Position numbers and translations under genes: made by a program. Positions 1 to 5,907 of a DNA stretch of 6,335 nucleotides are shown piece by piece; positions within the stretch are counted from its first letter, which is position 1, and every line of letters starts with the position of its first letter. Location of the stretch: positions 1 through 6,335 of the forward strand of contig JAHKLH010000094.1 in assembly GCA_029856635.1 (NCBI GenBank). Reading direction: 5' to 3'. The DNA comes from Candidatus Njordarchaeota archaeon. GTDB lineage: Archaea; Asgardarchaeota; Njordarchaeia; Njordarchaeales; JAHKLH01. The notes beneath the pieces were generated by a model, which saw only the letters and a program-made list of their open reading frames with translations, made no database searches and had not been told where the DNA came from.

Positions 1-1
1 A

Positions 2-199
2 ATATGTTATGCAACACTTTCTGTGGTTACAAATTGGGCTGCAGGTATCGCAAAACATAGGTTAACCGCGGAAGAAGTAGTGATAATGTTCAAGAGAAAA
101 ATAGAAATCGTAAAGAAAGTATTCATTAAGGCTATTGAATTAATTCCTGATGAAAGACAATGTCCTTGTAAAAGCGCTTTAGAAAAAGCAGTTGTTTGA
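2..199 (+). CDS. C-terminal part of a 6-oxopurine-type purine nucleoside / methylthio-nucleoside phosphorylase (5' end outside window)
   Basis: Frame 2 is open from the left edge to a TGA at 197-199 and gives the last 65 residues of a protein. The segment CYATLSVVTNWAAG followed by LTAEEVV matches the end of the MTAP/PNP phosphorylase family (phosphorolysis of purine nucleosides or 5'-methylthio-nucleosides to free base and sugar 1-phosphate, in the cytosol). A CPC motif (fragment residues 54-56) near the C-terminus matches the CxC motif of archaeal MTA phosphorylase II proteins, where it can form a stabilising disulfide. The base-binding loop reads Thr-Asn-Trp-Ala where true MTA phosphorylases have Thr-Asp-Tyr-Asp. 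From family knowledge this favours 6-oxopurine substrates (methylthioinosine, inosine, guanosine) over adenine nucleosides. The family call is firm; the exact substrate is inference, and most of the protein is not visible. It converges on the protease gene with a 53-bp AT-rich gap that shows no clear hairpin. Confidence 0.85.
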   Translation: MCYATLSVVTNWAAGIAKHRLTAEEVVIMFKRKIEIVKKVFIKAIELIPDERQCPCKSALEKAVV

Positions 200-252
200 T
201 TAGGAATTGAATTTTCAAAAATACTTTATCGAGTTTATCACACAAATTTTGT

Positions 253-2790
253 TCATTTACGTCGTTTTATGATTGCAACTACTAGGATAATGACAATCAT
301 AAATGCGGCTAGGGTGTGGGGGAGGATAGATATTTCACCAAGCTCAAAGACGTCAGACCACGCATACATCGCATCATTTGGCCGATCATCATCTGCATCT
401 ACAGCATAAATCCTAACATATACTTTGACTTCCTTGAAAGGAGCACTAAACTCACAGTAAAATACATCTTTTGTGGAATCATATTTCATTTCGATCTTCA
501 AGTCAAAATTCTCTTCATTTATGATGCGCGAATTGTAGCGTATATAGCATATTGCTTTTGAAACACCACTTGCGTCGCTAATTTTTGCTTCAATGCGGTA
601 TTTAAGTAATGCTAACATTGTTCCGATTTTGCTAACATTTTCAACTTTTGGAGGAAGAGAATCATCATCATACACAGTTATTTGAATTGTTTTTCTAATT
701 TCGGCTTGAAAAACGTAATAACTATATTCAACGCCAAATACAACATATATTGTGCCTAATGCCAATGGTTTAATAATCCAAGTAATATTCTTCTCATTAA
801 ATGGTTCAAGCTTGCCAAGACTTATGCTACTAGATGTATTTATTAATTCAACTTGTTCGGTATTAAACTCAACGAAAACAGATACATTTGCAGGACTTAC
901 TCCTATGTTTTTAATCCTCTGGATTATTGTTATTTTCATGTCATCAGATGCAGACCTAGGAGCAATTATCTCCTCATCAATTTCGGGGTATACTATTGAT
1001 GGGGGAACATTTGTGGATACGACAAAAATTTCGTAATCAACACTCATACTATTTATGTAAATTTCGAGCGAATAATTGTCTTTCTGAGTTATTTCAACCT
1101 CCATTTGAATAATGTTGTTCTTTCCATCAAAACTTTCTTCAGCAATAGTTATGCCATTTGAATTTACTAACTTTACTGAGAAACTAGTTAGAGGTAGAGC
1201 TTCAAAATCACCCGTCTGTAGCCTTTTAACATGTCTAGGCCAAACTAATGTAACCTTAAATGTCACTCCCGCAGGAATCTCAATTATATACTTTGCTGCT
1301 AGTCCTGTGCTTGTGGCACTACCCCAATATGTATAATTTGCAATGCTAATTGCCCTTCTTAAATTCACATAACCCCATCCCCAATCGTTATCAGAACCAA
1401 GACTTCCATAATCATCCGCAGAATTAATTAGAATTGCCTTAATTGCTAGTGGAAGATATTCTGCAGGAATATTAAGACATGATACTAAGTAAGGTATAAG
1501 AAGTGCAGCAGACCCAGAAATCATTGGAGTTGCCATACTTGTTCCGCTAGCTTCTGCCCATCCCCCATTTAACCATGTGGAAATTATGTTTGTTCCAGGT
1601 GCAATTATGTCTGGTTTTATTCTCCCATCAGCTGTTGGGCCTCTGCTACTGAATTGTGCAATAGTATCATCACCGCGAGATATTGTATTATTATCATTTG
1701 ATGCACCAACCGCGATAACATTGTAAGCATCAGCAGGAGAATCTATGGATGACCCCCCTGGACCATCATTTCCAGCAGCTGCACATATAATTGCATAATA
1801 TGTATCTACAAGCCAATCAAAGAGTAGTGCCTCATACGAGTTGCCATTATTATTAGGATACGTCTCGTTTATGCTCGCACTAAAGTTTATAACCTCTGCA
1901 GTATCAGGAACTTCACTTAATGCCCAAATTGCTGCATCCATTACATCAGATAGCCGTCCTTCTCCTTCACTATTGAAACATTTTGCATTTATTAAGGTCA
2001 CATTCCAAGCAATTCCTCTGTAAGTGTTATCATTACTCGCAACTATACCTGCTACATGCGTACCATGACCCGCATAGTCATTAGCATCTTCACCCACAAC
2101 AAAACTTTTGCTTGCTATGACCTTGCCAGACAATGCGGGATGATCTGATATCCCCGTGTCAAGAATCGCAACATCTACTCTCTTATTTCCATCATTAAAG
2201 TTTCCTCCGGTGATGTTCATGCTCCATAGGTAATCTGCAAAGATTGTTTTTGCTGCAACATCTAAGTTTATCTTTACTTTCTTGTCTAAGATTATTTTAG
2301 TAACAGTGCTTAGAGATGCAATTTCATCAAGAAGACATACTGGCGAAATAACTACGATTGCACCTAGCGGCTCTATTACTTTCAGAATCTTCACCGCCAT
2401 CGTTCTTAATCTTCTCATGGTCAACATTAAGTTTTCTCTGTAGGCTTCGGAGAGTTTTAGTGTTACTTCTTTTCTATACGTATTTAAACTAGTTTCAAAA
2501 TCTTCAAATGTCCTATATTTCCTTGATAAATATCTGGATTTGAGTTCATCAAGGTTGACGACATCTCCTTTCACGAAAATGATTATTCGTACTTTTTTAT
2601 TCACACCAAATGAAAAGTATCGTGAAAGGTTAGGATCTAATTTTAAAGTTATATCATAAGTTTCGACTCTGTTAAGAAACTTTAGCGAAATTTCATTCAT
2701 TGATTTGTATGCGATAGCATCAGACATTTGAGCTATTGTTATCGTTATAAGCATTAAAATGCCAAGTACTCTCAGACGCAGATAAGACAC
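253..2790 (-). CDS. Secreted, membrane-anchored subtilisin-like serine protease (S8 family), 845 aa
   Basis: Cell-surface endopeptidase. Residues 1-27 look like a signal peptide (Arg5 and Arg7, then a hydrophobic stretch ending near DAIA). Residues 28 to about 180 resemble a subtilase propeptide, ending in a segment like LASLPGV (here IASLSTVTKI). The S8 domain spans about 183-485 with all catalytic residues: Asp211 in AILDTG, His242 in GHGTHVAG, oxyanion Asn341 in AAAGNDG and Ser418 in GTSMATP. Residues 495-595 look like a beta-sandwich (PPC-like) domain, and 600-710 and 711-815 like two Ig/CARDB-type modules. A final hydrophobic helix (about 824-841) followed by KRRK should anchor it, with the bulk outside the cell. 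Eleven N-glycosylation sequons fit that. The start is GTG at 2788-2790, directly preceded by an in-frame TAG, so no longer form exists; a start at Met13 would remove the charged n-region. No Shine-Dalgarno motif is visible. Protease call firm; the physiological substrate is unknown. Confidence 0.95.
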   Translation of the reverse strand: MSYLRLRVLGILMLITITIAQMSDAIAYKSMNEISLKFLNRVETYDITLKLDPNLSRYFSFGVNKKVRIIIFVKGDVVNLDELKSRYLSRKYRTFEDFETSLNTYRKEVTLKLSEAYRENLMLTMRRLRTMAVKILKVIEPLGAIVVISPVCLLDEIASLSTVTKIILDKKVKINLDVAAKTIFADYLWSMNITGGNFNDGNKRVDVAILDTGISDHPALSGKVIASKSFVVGEDANDYAGHGTHVAGIVASNDNTYRGIAWNVTLINAKCFNSEGEGRLSDVMDAAIWALSEVPDTAEVINFSASINETYPNNNGNSYEALLFDWLVDTYYAIICAAAGNDGPGGSSIDSPADAYNVIAVGASNDNNTISRGDDTIAQFSSRGPTADGRIKPDIIAPGTNIISTWLNGGWAEASGTSMATPMISGSAALLIPYLVSCLNIPAEYLPLAIKAILINSADDYGSLGSDNDWGWGYVNLRRAISIANYTYWGSATSTGLAAKYIIEIPAGVTFKVTLVWPRHVKRLQTGDFEALPLTSFSVKLVNSNGITIAEESFDGKNNIIQMEVEITQKDNYSLEIYINSMSVDYEIFVVSTNVPPSIVYPEIDEEIIAPRSASDDMKITIIQRIKNIGVSPANVSVFVEFNTEQVELINTSSSISLGKLEPFNEKNITWIIKPLALGTIYVVFGVEYSYYVFQAEIRKTIQITVYDDDSLPPKVENVSKIGTMLALLKYRIEAKISDASGVSKAICYIRYNSRIINEENFDLKIEMKYDSTKDVFYCEFSAPFKEVKVYVRIYAVDADDDRPNDAMYAWSDVFELGEISILPHTLAAFMIVIILVVAIIKRRK

Positions 2791-2792
2791 CT

Positions 2793-2821
2793 AACAATAT
2801 TCTAGAAAAAACAATATTCTA
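2793..2821. repeat. 12-bp direct repeat in the protease/TPR intergenic region, possible operator
   Basis: AACAATATTCTA occurs identically at 2793-2804 and 2810-2821, a 17-bp period, in the 76 bp between two divergent genes. Relative to the protease TATA-like box at about 2830-2837, the distal copy lies between the box and the predicted transcription start, and the proximal copy lies in the leader next to the GTG. That placement suits a repressor site, but the region is AT-rich and a chance or slippage origin is possible. The regulatory role is inference only. Confidence 0.4.
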
Positions 2822-2828
2822 TGTTTTG

Positions 2829-2840
2829 AAATATAGATTT
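2829..2840. promoter_or_regulatory. TATA-like element(s) of the divergent protease / TPR promoters
   Basis: The plus strand reads AAATATAGATTT. On the minus strand it reads CTATATTT preceded by a purine-rich GAAAAT that could be the BRE; with the usual spacing of about 26 bp, transcription would start near 2808 and give a leader of about 18 nt for the protease. On the plus strand the same stretch is about 34 bp from the GTG at 2867, predicting a start near 2859 and a very short leader for the TPR gene. Spacing fits archaeal promoters in both directions, but the match to the consensus is modest. Confidence 0.45.
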
Positions 2841-2866
2841 TCATTTTTTGTTTTTTGGGATTCTCG

Positions 2867-3451
2867 GTGCATCAATTGGGAGAAAATTTAGAACAAAAAG
2901 AAATTCAATTAAAGAAGGAATTAGCATCAGTCCTTTTAAGTAAATCACGAAAACTGATAAAAGAGGAGAAATTTCATGAGGCACTTCAAACATTAAGAGA
3001 GGCAGAGAAACTCTATCGAGAACTGATTTCTGCGGTTCCAGAGGAGGAAATGGAATTAAAAGAGAAATTAGCTAGAGTTTTAACTGGTATTGGAGGAATA
3101 TGCGCAAAACTTGGAAGAAATGAAGAGGCTATTGACGCTTACAATGAATCTGAAAAACTATTTAGAGAACTAATTGATGCCCTTTCTCGTGACGATTTAA
3201 GGGAGAAACTTGCCTGGGCATTATTAAAGAAAGCAAATATTTTAAGAGCCCTCCATAAGTATGATGAGAGCCTAACACATTATCAAGAAGCCACGGAAAT
3301 ATTAAAGGAACTCTCAGAAAAAGGGGAAAAGAATAATCTTAAATTATTATTGATATTTTCATTGCTCAGTGCTGCAGCAATTTTGATGAAGAATGGGAGA
3401 GAAGAAGAAGCAGAAGGTTTCTTTGCCCAAGCAGAAAGCCTACTGCGTTAA
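2867..3451 (+). CDS. Tetratricopeptide-repeat (TPR) protein, about 194 aa
   Basis: Probable cytosolic protein-interaction scaffold made almost wholly of TPR-like helix pairs. Counting from the GTG at 2867, helix A of successive repeats begins near residues 19 (LASVLLSKSRKL), 68 (LARVLTGIGGI), 115 (LAWALLKKANIL) and 162 (LLIFSLLSAAAIL). Helix B follows with EAL/EAI/ESL/EAE signatures and, in the first three, a closing EKLYREL-like segment. The period is 47-49 residues against the canonical 34, because a charged linker follows each helix pair. There is no signal peptide, membrane segment or enzymatic domain. The reading frame extends upstream to a TTG at 2855, but GTG 2867 is preferred: it lies 6 nt after GGGA and downstream of the predicted transcription start. 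TTG 2876 is a third option. The gene ends with TAA 6 bp from the stop of the convergent coiled-coil gene. TPR call firm; partner unknown. Confidence 0.85.
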   Translation: MHQLGENLEQKEIQLKKELASVLLSKSRKLIKEEKFHEALQTLREAEKLYRELISAVPEEEMELKEKLARVLTGIGGICAKLGRNEEAIDAYNESEKLFRELIDALSRDDLREKLAWALLKKANILRALHKYDESLTHYQEATEILKELSEKGEKNNLKLLLIFSLLSAAAILMKNGREEEAEGFFAQAESLLR

Positions 3452-3457
3452 ATAAGA

Positions 3458-5695
3458 CTAAAGAATAAGCTTAACTTTATCTCCAACAATCTTAACTAAT
3501 CCTAGTTGCTGTAACAGGTTCAGTTCACGTCTCACAAGTAGGGGTGATATATTGAGTGCCTTCCATAACATTTCAATAGGCATCTCCCTTGTTTCAAGTA
3601 ATAGAGCAACTATTTTACCCATGCGACCACTTCTTTCTAGTACCTTTTTCAAAACACTTGGAAACTTTTTAAGTTCTTCTATTTGCTGTTTTAGCCGCAC
3701 ATTTTCTTGACCAAGAATTGAAACTTGCTTTGCTAATGAACTCCTTTCCTTAGTGAGCTTTTCAATCTCCTTTTCAGCTTCTCTCAAGCCGTTTCTAAGA
3801 GTCTCAACTTGCTGAGACAACATTTGTACTTGTTCACGAAGAGAAGTATTCTCACCTTTCAATCGCGCAATCTCTGAAGTATACTCTTGCAATTTTTTCT
3901 GTAATTGAGCTAATTGCTCACGTAATTCACTTATGAACGATGATAATTGCTTACGGATCTCTATGTCAGAAACTTCTGGCTTAAGTTCCTTTATTAAGTT
4001 AGACAATTCAGAAAACGCATTTCTTAGCACATGTAACTTCGCTAACTCTTCTTTAAGCTTTTTAATTTCCTCATCTCTCTTCTTGATTATCTCCTCATAC
4101 TTCTTCCTAATATCCTCTACGGCTTTTGCAGCTTCAGTTTCAGCCAAACTCTTCATAAGTCGATCTCTCTCGGCCCGCAAATTATTCAACTCATTCTCAA
4201 GCCGCTTTATTGTTTCCTCGTACGACATTATCTTTGTCTTTGCTTCTCTTAACTTTTTAAGTGCATCCTCTAATTCCGTTCTCAGTAATGAAATTTCCTC
4301 ATCTTTTTCTTTGATTATTCGCTCAAAGTACTCCCTTGGTACTACATTTTCTGGCATTGCTTTTCCTAATTTCTCTAAAAGTTCTTTCTCTCGTCTTTTA
4401 GCATCTTCCAAGTCTTTTTCTAAAGATCTAATTCTTTCCTCGTATTCCCTAATTTTTGTCATGGACTCTTTCTGTTTCTCTATAGCTTCCATCAATTGAT
4501 TCTTCAAATCATTAATCTCCTTCTTTAACTCATTAACCACGCGCTCATGATACTCACGAGGAATCATATTCCCAACAGTTGCTTTACGAAGTTTTTCTAA
4601 TAACTCTTTCTCTCGCTCACGGTATTTATTCAATTCCCCTCGTAATCTTTTAACTTCATCCTCTAAACTCTTATTCGCATGAAGCAATTCTTCAATTTTA
4701 GCTTTCAATCGTTCAATTTCACTCTTAGATTCACTTAGCTGTTCTTGTAATTCTCTAGTTAAATTCTCTTTTTCTTTCAATTGCTTCTCATAATTTTCTT
4801 TTAATTCACGAATTCTCTTAGCAATTTCACTTTCAGAGGGAATTCCCACGGAAATCTTCTCCCGGAGTTGCGCAAGTTCTTTTTCAAGTTCAGAAATACG
4901 TTTATCACGCACCTCTAGTTCTTTTTCAAGTTCAGAAATACGAGCAGCTTTTTCCTTTAATTGTGCTTTGAGATCTTCAACCATAGCAATTGCTCTCTCT
5001 TCAACACGCGGCGCCGTCGCTTCAAAAACGGATGTAAGCGATTCTATTAGTTGCCCATATAGTTTCTTTAATTCCTCTAAAGAAATCCGTAGCTCCTCAA
5101 GGCTTCTCCTAATTTCTTTGTAAAGCGGAACAAGCGGCGAAACAATTTCTCTAGACGCTTCTTTTTCAATTTTCGGAAATTCCAGTTGCATGAGATCGCG
5201 ATACGCTTCTTCAATATATCTCCCAACATAACTTATACGAGCCCGAGCCACAACAGCCCTTACAAGAGTACGGCTTAGTTTCTGAAGACTCTCGCGCACC
5301 CTTACGATCATTTGTTTAGTAGTTGTCACGAAAATCTTCTCAGACTTATCTATGGTCTTATTAATCTTCTCTATAGTCTTATCTAGCTCAATTGCAAACA
5401 ATTCTTCGATAGTTTTTGCGGCTCTCGGAGCCCTAATCTCCTTTACAATTTCAAGTGCTTTAGCACGAATAACTTCCCCCTCTTCCTTTGTCTCTTTTGA
5501 GGAAACGCCGATTAATTTTGCTGCCTCAAGAATTTTCTGTACAAATTCATCCTCAATGGAGATTTCTTCTTTTTTTTCCTCCTTTTTCTCTTTCTCCAAG
5601 GACTTATCTGGCTTTCTCTCTTCACTCAATAAAAACCCCAAAAATATTTCAATAAAAAGAAATAAATAAACAACTCTTATGCATATTACAAGCAT
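3458..5695 (-). CDS. Long coiled-coil protein with C-terminal winged-helix domain and possible N-terminal membrane segment, 745 aa
   Basis: Not a family I can name. Counting from ATG 5693-5695: residues 1-23 are hydrophobic (possible membrane anchor, interrupted by Glu16); 24-50 are Lys/Glu-rich and disordered-looking; 50-230 are helical with a basic patch at 140-165; about 235-680 are nearly continuous heptad coiled coil, with breaks at the prolines near 286, 379 and 453. Residues 685-745 look like a winged helix: helix GKIVALLLE, helix PIEMLWKALN, recognition-type helix VRRELNLLQQLGLV, then a hairpin around VGDK. The coil holds a tandem 74-residue duplication. There is no Walker A, Walker B or CxxC hook, so it is not an SMC or Rad50 ATPase. 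Inferred role: a structural protein able to contact DNA. The start is doubtful: TTG 5629 would give a soluble protein beginning SEERKPDK, with GGGG 6 nt upstream and an AT-rich box near 5665. The stop is 6 bp from the TPR gene's stop; a pyrimidine-rich tract follows it on the coding strand. Confidence 0.85.
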   Translation of the reverse strand: MLVICIRVVYLFLFIEIFLGFLLSEERKPDKSLEKEKKEEKKEEISIEDEFVQKILEAAKLIGVSSKETKEEGEVIRAKALEIVKEIRAPRAAKTIEELFAIELDKTIEKINKTIDKSEKIFVTTTKQMIVRVRESLQKLSRTLVRAVVARARISYVGRYIEEAYRDLMQLEFPKIEKEASREIVSPLVPLYKEIRRSLEELRISLEELKKLYGQLIESLTSVFEATAPRVEERAIAMVEDLKAQLKEKAARISELEKELEVRDKRISELEKELAQLREKISVGIPSESEIAKRIRELKENYEKQLKEKENLTRELQEQLSESKSEIERLKAKIEELLHANKSLEDEVKRLRGELNKYREREKELLEKLRKATVGNMIPREYHERVVNELKKEINDLKNQLMEAIEKQKESMTKIREYEERIRSLEKDLEDAKRREKELLEKLGKAMPENVVPREYFERIIKEKDEEISLLRTELEDALKKLREAKTKIMSYEETIKRLENELNNLRAERDRLMKSLAETEAAKAVEDIRKKYEEIIKKRDEEIKKLKEELAKLHVLRNAFSELSNLIKELKPEVSDIEIRKQLSSFISELREQLAQLQKKLQEYTSEIARLKGENTSLREQVQMLSQQVETLRNGLREAEKEIEKLTKERSSLAKQVSILGQENVRLKQQIEELKKFPSVLKKVLERSGRMGKIVALLLETREMPIEMLWKALNISPLLVRRELNLLQQLGLVKIVGDKVKLIL
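4172..4615 (-). repeat. Tandem 74-codon repeat inside the coiled-coil gene (two copies)
   Basis: Residues 361-434 (4394-4615) and 435-508 (4172-4393) align without gaps, with about 36 of 74 identities by eye. Both begin REKELLEKL, carry a helix-breaking PREY(H/F)ER motif at offset 19, and have TKI...YEE near the end. A third, degraded unit seems to start near residue 509: KKYEEIIKKRDEEI resembles EYFERIIKEKDEEI of copy two about 76 residues earlier. The PREY proline is lost in that copy. Confidence 0.75.
4875..4942 (-). repeat. Two identical 26-bp copies 42 bp apart in the coiled-coil gene
   Basis: The 26 bases at 4875-4900 recur exactly at 4917-4942. They encode the repeated peptide RISELEKEL (residues 252-260 and 266-274). 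The 42-bp offset equals 14 codons, exactly two heptads, so the duplication keeps coiled-coil register. Identity at the DNA level implies a recent duplication or gene conversion. Confidence 0.8.
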
Positions 5696-5743
5696 TTACA
5701 CACACTACGAATTTCACATGACCATCACAGAAATTTAAGGTAG

Positions 5744-5838
5744 AGCCGGGGGCGGGATTTGAACCCGCGACTGGAAAGCCTTGCAGCTACTTCCCCCTTA
5801 CCAGAGGGGCGTGCTATTCCGGACTACACCACCCCGGC
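5744..5838 (-). tRNA. tRNA-Thr (anticodon GGU) containing a 19-nt intron in the variable loop
   Basis: Decodes ACC/ACU threonine codons. All arms fold: acceptor GCCGGGG with CCCCGGC; D stem GTGT with GCAC; anticodon stem CCCCT with GGGGG around loop CTGGTAA (U33, anticodon GGU); T stem GCGGG with CCCGC around TTCAAAT. The discriminator base is U, usual for archaeal threonine tRNAs, and CCA is not encoded (CTA follows). Between the anticodon and T stems there are 24 nt instead of 5. Removing a 19-nt intron leaves AAGTC, a normal variable loop that restores the G15-C48 pair. The mature tRNA would be 76 nt with 51 G+C, suggesting a thermophile. A TATA-like box 23-32 bp upstream (5861-5870) would place the transcript start within a few bases of the mature 5' end. 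Confidence 0.93.
5771..5789 (-). other. Non-canonical tRNA intron (19 nt) with bulge-helix-bulge motif
   Basis: Reading the tRNA strand, the 4-bp central helix is GGGA with TTCC (one G-U). Each strand of it is followed by a 3-nt bulge AGT, cut as AG^T by the archaeal splicing endonuclease rule. The intron side closes with a 3-bp helix AGC/GCT and a TGCAAG hexaloop. The exon-side helix is weak (only one clear G-C pair next to the 3' bulge), so this is a relaxed form of the motif. The intron sits between tRNA positions 46 and 47. Cutting one base later on both sides would give the same mature tRNA. Confidence 0.85.
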
Positions 5839-5860
5839 ATTGTCTAAAAGTGAATCCAAT

Positions 5861-5870
5861 ATTATAAAAA
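5861..5870. promoter_or_regulatory. Shared bidirectional TATA-like element for tRNA-Thr and the divergent right-hand gene
   Basis: ATTATAAAAA on the plus strand reads TTTTTATAAT on the minus strand. Its centre is about 28 bp from the mature tRNA 5' end (5838) and about 42 bp from the ATG at 5908. Archaeal TATA boxes sit about 26 bp upstream of the transcription start, so the tRNA would have almost no leader and the plus-strand gene a leader of about 16 nt. The sequence match is good for the tRNA; the second role is inference. Confidence 0.55.
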
Positions 5871-5899
5871 CTCTATGTTTTTAATTTTTCTAAAAAATT

Positions 5900-5904
5900 G
5901 TGAT
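5900..5904 (+). promoter_or_regulatory. Possible Shine-Dalgarno site GTGAT before ATG 5908
   Basis: GTGAT matches part of the archaeal Shine-Dalgarno sequence GGAGGTGAT and lies 3 nt before the ATG, which is close. It supports ATG 5908 over the in-frame ATG at 5875, which is only a few bases from the TATA-like box and so probably not in the transcript. Confidence 0.35.
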
Positions 5905-5907
5905 TGT

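Noticed and set aside
200..252. Near-palindrome ATTTTCAAAAAT between the two convergent left-hand genes as a terminator.
   Set aside because: It is short, A/T only and not followed by a strong T-run in either direction; too weak to call.
316..2023. Several plus-strand open frames (316-561, 752-1036, 1112-1336, 1841-2023) inside the protease gene.
   Set aside because: All are antisense to a protein with clear domains and catalytic motifs, and none resembles a protein family.
2855..2857. TTG as the start of the TPR protein.
   Set aside because: It lies in a T-rich tract at or before the predicted transcription start and lacks a ribosome-binding site; GTG 2867 fits better, though not decisively.
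3255..3270. ATGATGA resembling box C of a C/D guide RNA.
   Set aside because: No box D (CTGA) at suitable spacing and the stretch lies inside the TPR coding sequence.
3933..4499. Plus-strand open frame opposite the coiled-coil gene (188 codons, Ser/Phe rich).
   Set aside because: Its Ser/Phe/Leu-rich composition is what the reverse strand of a Lys/Glu-rich coiled coil gives; it has no start signals of its own.
5352..5669. Plus-strand open frame opposite the 5' part of the coiled-coil gene.
   Set aside because: Antisense shadow with Ser/Ile/Phe-rich low-complexity product.
5769..5792. Long variable arm of a class II (Ser/Leu) tRNA.
   Set aside because: The anticodon is GGU (Thr), the discriminator is U, and the extra 19 nt fit a bulge-helix-bulge whose removal leaves a normal 5-nt loop.
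5744..5838. Reading the tRNA as cysteine tRNA, because CTGCAAG with a GCA triplet occurs and the discriminator is U.
   Set aside because: No 5-bp anticodon stem can be formed around CTGCAAG, whereas CTGGTAA sits in a full CCCCT/GGGGG stem. The TGCAAG is explained as the intron hairpin loop.
5875..5877. In-frame ATG upstream of 5908 for the right-hand gene.
   Set aside because: It lies a few bases from the TATA-like box, so it is unlikely to be in the transcript, and the added residues would be encoded by promoter-like AT-rich DNA.
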